Shown here in pieces: positions 22,946 through 32,865 of a stretch of DNA of 64,000 nt. The first letter of the stretch is position 1. Each line of letters begins with the position of its first letter. Source of the DNA: Gaertneriomyces semiglobifer. Its lineage: Eukaryota; Chytridiomycota; Chytridiomycetes; Spizellomycetales; Spizellomycetaceae. The position numbers and the translations under genes are program-made. The notes under the pieces were generated by a model. It had not been told where the DNA came from. It saw only the letters and a program-made list of their open reading frames with translations, and ran no database searches. The stretch lies in assembly GCA_025558075.1 (NCBI GenBank), contig JAHLKF010000031.1, positions 1-64,000 on the forward strand, read 5' to 3'.

Positions 22946-23834
22946 AAAAACGAGACGATCCCCCACATTTTTTTTTTGGCCGCCCGGTGGACGGTGTATT
23001 TACGTTTTTGGATAGAGGATGAGGGAGGGGGCGCGGAACTAGAGAGAAAGAGAGAGATAGAGATTACAAAGAGTGGGTACCCCCGCGCGAAAGGGTTCGC
23101 TTTCTTGCGCGGATGGATTAGAGTAGACTATTACACCTCCTCCTCATCTTCACTAGACGACAAATAGAGAGAGAAAGAGGGAGAGAGAGAGAGGGGAGAC
23201 CCTATCATACCACTAGAGGGGTGTAGACAACCGCGAGAGAGAGAGGGACACCCATACCCACATACCCACCCCACCTCCAACCACCACCATCACAATCCCA
23301 TTTTCGGGGATACAAAAAGCGGGATACCTAAAAAGCCAAACACCACTGACACACACACTCCACATTTCTCTTTTCAAACAAAAAGGTTCGCTCGGGCTGT
23401 TCACGTTGTCAAGGCGATCTCAATGCCACCCACGAGCCCAGAGACGTTCGAAAGGAAATGGCTCGCGAAAGCTTCCTCAACAGCGGGAAAAAACCAGTCG
23501 GATAAACCCCGTACTATCATAGATCGTCGTAGATCCAAGATACACACAACCGGTTTTTTTCGCTATGTAAATCTTACATGTGGTTTGTCAAGTTGTTTAG
23601 CTTGTAGAAAGAGTGATACATAATCATACCAACTCTTTATATAAAAAGGGACTCTTACCATTCCCACGTATTGCATTCATTGCACCGCCAATGAAAGAAC
23701 CACAGACAAACAAAAGAAAAGATGGTCAATTTTCAATCGATATATCTCTCTTGCAATTTTTCTCATCAGCATATATATTTCACATTTCTACATATTTACA
23801 ATATTTATATGGGCACCCCTGTTTATTTACTCGC
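22946..23834. other. Convergent 3' flanks with purine-rich repeats
   Basis: Between the stop codons of the seven-helix gene and the His/Gln-rich gene. Positions 23037..23245 are GA-rich (repeated GAGAGA) on the plus strand. A GC hairpin with a bulge lies at 23083..23112. The rest is AT-rich 3' flank. No gene was seen. Confidence 0.45.
23037..23245. repeat. GA-rich low-complexity tract
   Basis: Interrupted (GA)n runs, densest at 23040..23056, 23167..23200 and 23234..23248, all in the convergent intergenic spacer. Microsatellite-type sequence. Confidence 0.6.
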
Positions 23835-26081
23835 CTATTTCTCTTTCTCCCTTTCCCGTTCCCGATCCTTCTTCCTCTCCTTTTCCTTCTCCCCACCTCC
23901 CACCTCCTTATTCAGTCCGTAATCAAAGCTTCCCACAGGAACGATATGACTCAAACTCGTTCGCTTGCGTTTCGGTTTGTACTGTTCCCCAGCAGCAGTA
24001 GTAGTAATGGTCGAGTAAGCCGCTGACCCTGGGGACGGTACCGTTGTAGGGGGTATGCTCCCCACATAATTCGTATTCGGTGCAGCGGAGAGTGGGAGAG
24101 GGACTGGATTGTTTGGACTAGGTGGGTGGGTGTGAATCCGGGGACGGTGTGTGGGGTAGGGAGGTTGCGGGTAGGAAGACGGTGGTAGAGAATGTGGTTG
24201 TTGCTGCTGCTGTTGCTGTTGTGTGTGTTGTTGTGAGTGATGTGCGTGTTGTCGGTGCTCAGACAGCATAGGCAGTTGAGTAGTCTGATGGTGTGGATGC
24301 GGATAATATCCACCGGACGTTGGAGTATGCAAAGCAGGCATCGACGCACTCATACGCGGACGGTATCCACTACTACCACCCATGTACTCGTCTCTGCGCT
24401 CTTGTTGGCCGTAATAATAAGACGATACAGGTTTAAAGTCGTATATCCACCACGACAAATTTTGTTCTGCGCGATGCATGATATGTGAGAGATCGCTTGG
24501 CGCGAGGTGTCGCGGCTGAGACAGGAATGGATGATGTAGAGGAAGCGGGGGGTACCGACGCGACGGCGCCGACCGAGGTGTGGGCGGAGTGGGAGAGGGA
24601 AGGTGTGCTCGATGTGCGCGGTGGTGGTGTGGAGGTTGAGAATAGGGATGTGACAGTGAATACCCATGTTGTTGGGGATGTTGTTTTGGGTGTGGTTGTG
24701 CGTATGAGTGTTGCGGTGCATAAGAAACTGTATGCTGCTGTGGGTGTGATGACGGCGCTCCGTGGCCAGGCGGAGGAACGGGGTACCTACTCAGAGTAGT
24801 TGGCGGCGTTCGTTTCGAGCCGGACCTGGACGACGGGTGCATCGGTGACGAATGGTAATGCGACGCGGATGCAAGGTGCTCGGATTGTTCACTAACAAAC
24901 CCTCGCTGCTTCCCTTGCACCGCCGCAACACATTCGCTCGCCGGACGATGCATCCCATGGACACCATTGCCGGCCACTCCCTTTCTCGCCTGCATCTCCT
25001 TGGCAGCCCTCGCTCTCGCCCTGACCGCCGCGGCCTCGTTCATCAACGACTTGGCTGCGTTCCACTTTTCGACCACAACAGGATCGTTTCTCACATCTTC
25101 CCACTCCCATCCGTTCTCCTCGTGCAGTTTTCTCATGGAATGGACGTACCAATTCAAACTCGAAAACTGGATTTCCCCCCGCCGCATCCGGTCCATTTGG
25201 AGGTCAATGTAGTGCGCAAGGTTTTGGGCGGAAATGGGAAAGGGGTCTCCGTTGGGATTGACGAGGTTGCTCTCGACCAGGACGGCGTGCGTCGTGCGAA
25301 GATTTTGAGCGAGCCCCTTTCGTGCGGCTTCCGAGAGCTCGTCTGAAGATTTGATGCTGCGACGAGGACGCCGGCGTTGAGAGGCCCATGGCAGCGGCGG
25401 TGTTCTCGGGGTCGAGGATGCCGTCCATGTGGAAGAGGCGGTTGTCACTGTTGTGGTGGGCGTCGGACGGCGCCGGGAATCCTTGTCGTTTGCGCTCAAA
25501 GAGGATGCTCGAGAATCATCATCATCCTCATCCTCATTGTCATCGTCGTCATTGTTGCCGCGCCTTTGATCTTCTTCAAGGTCGTCGTCGGAATAGGAGA
25601 TGGACGGTGCCCGGATTCTTGAATCACGACTCCGTTTTCGCTTGCCCAACGATGGAACGCTGGAGGCAGACTAAAATTGATGTGAAAATGCTCGTAAATT
25701 GGGTTGCTTCCCACAGCACGTTGAACAAAGCTCTATACTCACCAATGAATGTGAACGCTCACGCTCTTTCCCATACAGTTCCTCACGCACGCGCGGTCGG
25801 CGTACGTTCTCATGTTTGCTGTCGGCGTGGTGGTGGTGTTGGTCGTGCTGATCGCTGATTTCCCTCGGCCGCCCATCGTATCTCGTTCCCCACTCGCGCA
25901 TACCTTTGGGCACAGGCATGTTTCTAACACCTGACACCTCACTCTGCATATGTTCTACAAAATCTTCGTCGTCGTCGCCTGCGTGCTGGTCTTCATTGAC
26001 ACTGTCGGCATCATTATCATTATCATCATCATCATCATCATCATCATCGGAACTGGGATAATCTACCAAGGTCCGGCTCAT
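23835..26081 (-). CDS. Unknown acidic / His-Gln-Pro-rich protein, probably nuclear
   Basis: 724 residues in exons 25743..26081 and 23835..25670; intron 72 nt (GTGAGT...TTTTAG), phase 0, joining SHSL to SASSVPSLGKRKR. The ATG is at 26081. The start is very acidic (SSDDDDDDDDDNDNDADS), then a basic nuclear-signal-like stretch (GKRKRSRDSR), a second acidic block, and RRRPRRSIKSS. About residues 225-330 form the only clearly ordered part, an all-helical stretch: GDPFPISAQNLAHYIDLQMD, QFSSLNWYVHSMRKLHEENG, NDPVVVEKWNAAKSL. This resembles the helical N-terminal core-binding region of tyrosine recombinases or Crypton-derived proteins, but no catalytic domain follows. The last ~400 residues are low complexity (His, Gln, Pro, Tyr, Ser) and end in a basic Lys/Glu/Arg repeat. 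A chromatin or transcription role is inference only. Confidence 0.72.
26010..26048 (-). repeat. Trinucleotide repeat encoding Asp
   Basis: Run of ATC/ATT units on the plus strand, coding for the Asp/Asn run near the N terminus of the His/Gln-rich protein. Such runs change length easily between strains. Confidence 0.7.
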
Positions 26082-28466
26082 GATATATCTCTAACCCACT
26101 ATTTATTCAACGCATGTAACGTACGCACACGGACACGTATATACACAGCACAGCAGCTATCTACCCTTACACAAATGCTCTAGATGATGAACAATAGGAT
26201 CGTATGCTGCATGTCATGGTGGGGGTAAATGATCAGCCAAGGTGTATTTACCATGCGGAGTAAGTACCACAGTAATTAGGATATGAGCTCATGCAATAGA
26301 TGGGAGGAGGGGGGAGGAATTCACAAGGTAGATGGTTATCGGTTTTTCCCTATGCTATGTGTGGTTATCGGGTCTGCTGCCGTTTTTGAGTGGGCGGTGC
26401 CCGTCTTTCGCAATTCCGAACGACATGCAACAGCTTTGTTGTTGTTGCTTTTGGTTTTGGAACTCTGGACATGGATTCTGGCTGTGGATCTGGACATGGA
26501 AGGGGAAGGGCACCTTGTGCGGATGCGTGCGGTATAGCGGGGGGGGGGGGAATTCAATCAACTACGCTAGTACGGGCCATCCATAATCCATATCATCCTA
26601 AACTATAAACGTAGGATACCGAAGGAAGCGACGGCGTACGTACGACGGTGTGATAGGATGATACACGCACGGCATAACAGCCATGCGCAAGATATTGCGA
26701 CGAGGACATCGTGGTTGCATTTCTTGCCTGCCGGTGCCGGTGCCCGGCTGTCTCCGGGGGGGCGGCCGGCTTTCATGTTCAGAATTCAATTCCACTTCCC
26801 TCCGTGTTGCTGCTCCCCGGCTGCCGTGGTGGTTGGTATAGGTATGACCGACTTGCAATTGCAATGCCAATTCCCTCATCATCGCCGTCGTTCGTGTTGG
26901 CGCAGGTGACCTACCCACATATCGGGCGAGACCGGGCAAAAGGGTTATTTGTTGTTTGTTGTTGTGCAAAGTGTGGTCATGCTGATCCTTTTTGCTCTTT
27001 TTTTTTTCTTTTTTTTTTACATAATGATGATATGCGGTCGGTAGAACGTTGCTTCTGTCGAACAACAACGGGAACATACGGGAGGCATGTGATGTGCCCA
27101 ACATACCAGCCATGGCATGCAATATCATAATATGGTATGGCCCCCTGCCTGCACACATGCATAATAATAATTTATATAACCCCATCCATGTCCATGTCCC
27201 AGTTTTTGATATCGGATCGTCGGCTTTTGTCCGAGGTGTTCCCCGGTGACATTCGGCATTTGGCGTTGTGTGCGCGTGGATTTTGCTTTTAACAAGTTAT
27301 TAACGGGTCCATTCGGGGGTGGGTATGGCGTTGAATTGATGGGCCGGGTGAGTACGTAGGTGCGGTGGGTAAATAAGTAGGATGAGTGGGTGTGGGTGGG
27401 TTCGGTCGGGTTTTCACAGGTTGGTCATGGATGTGTGTGTGTGTGTCTTGGTCGACAGTCGACAGTTGGGACATGGACGGAATGTGTGCTTCCATTTCGC
27501 CGAATGCAATAATCACAATCATCAGATATCATAATATTCGTTGCAGGATTCAATTCAATTCAGGGACTCGATGTGCGACCCTCCATTCGATGAAGCCAGC
27601 CAGGACACTTGCCAATCTGCGCATATCTTTCATAATTATCAAATGTATACATGTATAGATAGGGGCATTTCAATTAACGGAATTCACTAATAGTAGGTCG
27701 TTCGATGCGTTGAGGACCTGCCTGTCTAGATCTAAGCTTTAGCTTAAGTATGCCGGATTCCAAATTCCAATCTCAAGATTCTCAACGAGGAATCAGGTGA
27801 TACAAGTCATGTGATCCTCGGGGTTGCACATGACACACAAAAGTGTAGTTGATAACTAGAAGTACGCGTGGTGGGCAGAGGACAATTATCATGCAAATGG
27901 TCGGTTGTTAACCATCCAGTCTTCGTAGACTGCCCTGTTTACCGTTTGGGCGTATGTCTGATGCCCATAGATCCATGAGAGTGGTCAGTATGAGCGAGCG
28001 CTGTATGTATTACAACCTCAGTTGGTTGGGCTGACGCCATTTGGGCACCATTTGACAGCCGTAACTTGAGGTGAGGCTTTTCATTAAATTAGATAGTACG
28101 AAAGACTTGAAGGTGTAGAAACGAGAAAGCATGTATGCTAAAATCTTGATTTCAGGAAGAGGCAGGGAAGCCATCGTGAAGTTGCAGTCCTCCGCCCGGC
28201 GCGTGTCGACTTTGTGGTTTGTTATATAGTAGATAGATGAGCCTTTTTATACCATCATTGACACCGCTCGGCACCATTTGACAGCTACAATTCAAGATAA
28301 ATGGAGAAGTTTGAGGAATTGGAGTGCCTGACAATGGGAAGGTGGCTTGTCCTGCAATCAAGTGCTGCCATCCACTGACAGCAAACCTGTGGGATACATA
28401 AGTCTTGTGATGTAAGGACCTGTACATATTAGGTATCAGACTACTCCAGTAAAGCAAAATTGCAGA

Positions 28467-28852
28467 ATGCCTGGCAAACAGAAGAAGCATGGCAAGAAGG
28501 TGGGTTACGGTTGATCCCCACTACGCAATTTTCATGTCGAGCTTACTGTACTCACACTGACTGGCATCCTGTAGTTTCATGCTCGATTCCAAAAGATCCC
28601 CGATTTATAACCACGATGAGCCTGCTCGATGGAACTGAAAGACCACTCTTCTTCGGTGGTATGCTTTCCGACAACCTTTTACACACATACTTGGCAGCTG
28701 GCGGGATGGTGAACCGAGACTTCAACCGGACCGTGAGGATTCCAACCGGCCGAAAGAACGGATGTGACGTCTCCGGCATTATGGTCCCGGTCATTGACAG
28801 GGTCACTAAAGCACAGCGAACACTGCACAAAATTGCAAAGGGCCGACGATAA
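28467..28852 (+). CDS. Possible small basic protein, spliced
   Basis: Tentative. A short first exon MPGKQKKHGKK (ATG at 28467) runs into a donor-like site at 28500..28505, and an open frame after a cctgtag acceptor (28574) encodes TERPLFFGGMLSDNLLHTYL and ends RTLHKIAKGRR. The frames join only if the GTTACG donor at 28504 is used rather than the better GTGGGT one, giving ~105 residues. No family recognised. It could be a chance frame in a gene-poor region. Confidence 0.25.
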
Positions 28853-29245
28853 CGAAGCCAACTTTAATGGCGCAGAAGCACAAATAAATCCAAGTTGCGA
28901 GTTTATCAGAGTCGCAACCCCGCTCTGCGAGCATAACGGTCTTCTGCTTGGAATTCACCGTTAAAGAGAAGGACAGGCCGAAGTACCTTGGCTGCCGAAG
29001 CAGGCGTGGATGTTTTTTTTTGCAAACATTACACCGGGCTCACGTCTTTCCGAACGACTTATGGCGTACGGCGAGTATCACTTCGGCGGACGATAGCATC
29101 ATGCATCGTCACTTATATTTCTGTGGAGGTCAAAGCAGCAGCAGCTGGGCATGGCAAGCACCTGTGATTGATTTGATTACCAACAACCAGCTGCCGGTGA
29201 CTGCGGTAGGCATGTACAAGTTGCTTCTGGCAGATGATACCCTCA

Positions 29246-29333
29246 CCGACGAAAAGCAATGTAACATGCGCGGCTCAACGACGGAGATCAGTTTCACACG
29301 CCGAGCCGCGCATGTTACAATGCTTTTCGTCGG
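29246..29333. repeat. Near-perfect inverted repeat, 31-bp arms
   Basis: Left arm 29246..29276 and right arm 29303..29333 are reverse complements over 31 bp with a single mismatch (GCAATG against GCATTG), separated by 26 bases. One more base pair extends the stem outwards. The arms contain CCGACGAAAAGC and TAACATGCGCGGCTC. A transcript would fold into a long hairpin and DNA could extrude a cruciform. No protein is encoded here. Confidence 0.9.
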
Positions 29334-29539
29334 TATAAGAAGATTGCAACCGCGAACGAGGGTTCCGCACTCATCATGTCCTTCCTGCTGCGAGTATTCT
29401 TGTACAAGCGACCCCCACCACTCTCAAGCTTGGAAACAGTTCCTGTTAGGCCCGTAAGGAACGGATACCAACGGCTCCCACTCCACGGTCGATCCGGAAC
29501 ACTCCCCAGGTAACAGTGCGAACATATGGAATAAGTTGG

Positions 29540-29595
29540 CATTGTCACAGTGCGCGGGATAAGCTGTACACCTTATCCAGCACACTGTCACAATG
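29540..29595. repeat. Second inverted repeat, 24-bp arms
   Basis: Left arm 29540..29563 (starts CATTGTCACAGTG) and right arm 29572..29595 (ends CACTGTCACAATG) pair over 24 bp with about three mismatches and an 8-base loop. It is 206 bp downstream of the longer hairpin but shares no obvious sequence with it. Confidence 0.8.
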
Positions 29596-30517
29596 ACAAA
29601 GACACAAAACGGAGAAATTCTGACAACGAAAATAAAATCACGATTTGCCGGCAGTGTCGAACAGCGGAAAGACCTACCCCGGGTGGATCGTTCGATGTAT
29701 CGAACACTATTTGTGCTGATTGCGTGTAAATGGGAGAATGAGACTTCAGTCTCCCTGTCAAAATGGCCCTTCATTTGTCGGGTAAGCCTGCACAACGCCT
29801 TGAATGTTCTTCATGTGGTTGCTCAGTGTGTTTTGCAGGTGATGATGGAATTGTGTATGAGGTGTTATTGTTCAATAGGATCTTCATCGCTGTGGAAACT
29901 GGAACGATGCGGGTGGTGTCGAGCTTGAATGAGAGGAGGTTGGGTTACATATACAGGTGGCTATGGCGCTCTGTTTCCAGAGTCTAATATTATGAGTTTT
30001 TGGGTAGGAGAGAAGATCCGGCGGCTGCACCGAAACATGACCCTAGAGATCCCCTGCAAGAATGGTAGCAAATTGTCAAAGTTGTTGCCGGCTATGCCCT
30101 CTCGAAAGGTCCACCCGTAGAAAAAGCAAGTCAGGCTAGGCCCGCTAACCCATACCCTTCAGAGTACATCACTTGCTGCCACTGGCGACATGGATCTGTT
30201 TCCGTCGCATCCTGATTTCAGCACATCTCCGTAATGCCGATGCCGGCCATGAATATGACTTTACAGCATTCTTGCACCGTGCTGACCTATTCCTCCTTAG
30301 TAAATAATCATTCTGGTACAATTTTCCTCATTTTTATACTGCCAATGAATGGTCCCGTCGTCCGAATTCAAAGGTGTGAAGTTTCGACGCGTCCATGCGC
30401 GCGCGAACGTTTATGACAAAAACAAAAACAAATTTCTCGCACTTCGCAATGAACCTGCATTGAGAGAATTGAGTGAATGGAGGGAGCCACAAGAAACAAG
30501 CAGCAGTAGCAGCAGGT

Positions 30518-32050
30518 ATGCCAGTAGTAGTAGCATCGCAGCAAAACCTCGTAGCCCTCGCGTTCCTCGTCGGTGCAACCGTCGCATCTCTCCCTCTCGT
30601 TTACTGCTTCTACAAACAACGCGCAGAGGACAAAACTCGCTCTGCGTCGTCGTCGTTGTCGTCGCACGTCAAATCTGGCATCGAAGAACTCATCGGTAAC
30701 ACTCCCCTCCTCTACATCAAATCCCTCTCCGCCGCAACAGGATGCACGATTCTGGGTAAATGCGAGTTCCTCAACATTGGGGGCAGTGCCAAAGACCGTG
30801 TGGCCCTTGGGATCATTCAAGAAGCCGAGCGACTCGGGCTCATCCGACCACATCAGAATGATACCCTGTACGAAGGTACCGTCGGAAGCACCGGTATTTC
30901 TCTGGCGGTGATTGCAAAGGCAAAAGGTTACAGATGCCATATCTGCATGCCGGACGACCAAGCACAAGAAAAATACGATTTACTTGAAAAATACGGAGCA
31001 ACAGTGGAAAAACTACGCCCGGTCTCCATCGTGGACAAGAACCACTACGTCAACGTCGCCAAAAGGCGGGCAGAAGAAGTCAACGCCCTCTACGCCAAAG
31101 CGTCCGACCCAGACTCACACGACCTCACTGCGGAAGAACGCGAGATCATCCTCAAGAATGGACGCGCTCTGTTCTGCGACCAATTTGAGAACCTGGCCAA
31201 CTACCAAATCCACTACCGCACCACCGGCCCCGAGATCTACACCCAAACCAGCAGCAGCAGCATCACGGGGATAGGCAGTGGTGGTAAAAGCGGCGACCAG
31301 ATTTCTGCGCTCGTCCTTGGCGCCGGAACGGGTGGGACACTTGCGGGTCTCACCTCTTACCTCAAACCACGTCTTCCGGGCCTCCGCATCGTCCTTGCAG
31401 ATCCTCAGGGGTCCGGACTCTTCCACAAGATCAAGCACGGGATCATGTACTCCCCTACCGAACGGGAAGGTTCACGCAAGCGACATCAAGTGGATACCGT
31501 TGTCGAAGGCATCGGCATCAATCGAGTGACCCGCAATTTCGGGGTGGTGGAACGGTACGTAGATGATGCCGTACGGGTGTCGGATCGAGAAGCCGTAGAA
31601 ATGAGTCGATGGTTAGTCAAAGAAGACGGTACGTTTCAACTTTTCTTCACTTCCCTCTCGTCTCGAATATACACCTATTTTGGTGGGAACTGAAGAGTCG
31701 GCACCTGTTTCACTTCTTATTCGGTTATGCCCAACATGACAAAAATTCTCACCCTGCCATTTTGTCACAGGTTTGTTCATCGGATCCTCATCCGCCGTTA
31801 ATCTCGTTGCTACCTATCGCACCGCAAAAGCCCTCGGTCCCGGCCACACCCTCGTCACCCTACTCAACGACCACGGAACACGACATCTCACTAAATTCTG
31901 GTAAAACCCACTTCCTTTGCGCATCTTACTCTTCGTTGCATCCAATGCTCATCATTTCTACTCACGAATTTTTGTTATAGGAACGATGCGTATATTGAGA
32001 AAGCCGGATTAACACCAACAGCGGTCGGCCTAGAGTTTCTAGATGACTAA
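30518..32050 (+). CDS. Membrane-anchored cysteine synthase-like PLP enzyme (Mcy1/cys-12 type)
   Basis: PLP-dependent beta-family enzyme related to O-acetylserine sulfhydrylase/cystathionine beta-synthase, 436 residues. Exons 30518..31628, 31771..31900 and 31981..32050; introns 142 and 80 nt. An N-terminal helix (about 10-31, NLVALAFLVGATVASLPLVY) precedes the catalytic domain, as in yeast Mcy1, an outer mitochondrial membrane protein. Motifs: GNTPLLYIKSL; PLP lysine Lys92 in NIGGSAKDRVALG; substrate loop EGTVGSTGISLA (the fungal Mcy1/cys-12 variant of the usual TSGNTG); phosphate loop GAGTGGTLAG; C-terminal GLFIGSSSAVNLVAT. A Ser/Gly-rich insert (TQTSSSSITGIGSGGKSGD) lies before the phosphate loop. 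The first ATG in frame is 30518; the frame extends further upstream without ATG. The reaction in vivo for this subgroup is poorly defined, so cysteine synthesis is inferred from the family. Confidence 0.92.
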
Positions 32051-32865
32051 GATCAAGCAATACCCAAACCACAAAGCTGTCCCCCCACATCGTCGACTCT
32101 GCCAAACTTCTTGCCGTAATCGCTTTAACCGTCAACTGATGATTGCACACCTCACCACATACTGAAGCGGATACGGATATCACCCACAAAAAAGGGGGAA
32201 AGCATCCCCAACATTGCACGGACCCACATACAAAGGTCGTCATTCCGTTATTTTATTACCGTCTGTTTGCTCTTTTTGTCGGGCACGAAATTTGCATATC
32301 TTTATTTACGTAGTATCTGTATACAAGGGGAAGAGCGAATAGAGAGAATCGTCGTTTTTTGTTTCTTAAATAGTTTCCTTTACACCTCCCATTTTCCATT
32401 ACTGCCACTCTTTTCCTTGCAGCTTCCCGTCTCACTACCCATCATTTCAAGTTCATGTTCAGTAACCCACACAAAAAGATATAATATCAAAAACCGGGCA
32501 GAGATTTACTCGAAAAACAAAGGTTTTTCTCCCTTTGTATAGAATAAAGATAAGAATAAGTATTAAGGGGGCTAAGGGGGGGTAAGGTACGCACACTTCA
32601 CTTCCACTGAAAGGAACACCATTATTTGTCAGGGGGGCGGTACTGGTGGTGGTGCAGGGTAGGGGCACGCAATCACTTCCACTAAACGCAACCGAAACCA
32701 AGACGTTATCCAACACCATTTTTCCAACGCCCCATCTACATTCCATTTCCCACATCGTATTCCCATTTCTCAACCCCATTCCCGGCCTTTCCTCATCTCA
32801 CACCACAGACATATGTATTTACCACGACCCCAATTTTCGCACATCGTCGGGGTTTCTGCTCAAAG
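32051..32865. other. Convergent 3' flanks
   Basis: Between the stop codons of the cysteine synthase (plus) and the PAS-like gene (minus). AT-rich and C-rich stretches only; no gene or RNA recognised. Confidence 0.45.

Larger units (their letters stand above)
26082..30517. other. 4.4-kb gene-poor region with hairpins
   Basis: Divergent spacer between the His/Gln-rich gene and the cysteine synthase, much longer than other gaps here. Seen: a 12-G run (26539..26550); T-rich tracts around 26998..27019; two strong inverted repeats (listed separately); and the repeated phrase ggcaccatttgacagc near 28046 and 28271. Two possible small spliced frames occur. One is listed at 28467..28852. The other has ATG at 29763 with a G|GTAAGC donor, a tgttttgcag acceptor near 29838 and about 54 codons to a stop. 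Neither has a known domain. No transposase or reverse transcriptase remnants were recognised. Confidence 0.45.

Noticed and set aside
28948..29457. 169-codon open frame overlapping the 31-bp hairpin
   Set aside because: No ATG-led domain, composition not protein-like, and it runs through the inverted repeat, whose palindrome explains part of its openness.
30368..30967. 199-codon minus-strand frame opposite the cysteine synthase
   Set aside because: The plus strand carries the conserved PLP enzyme; the minus-strand peptide shows no family features.
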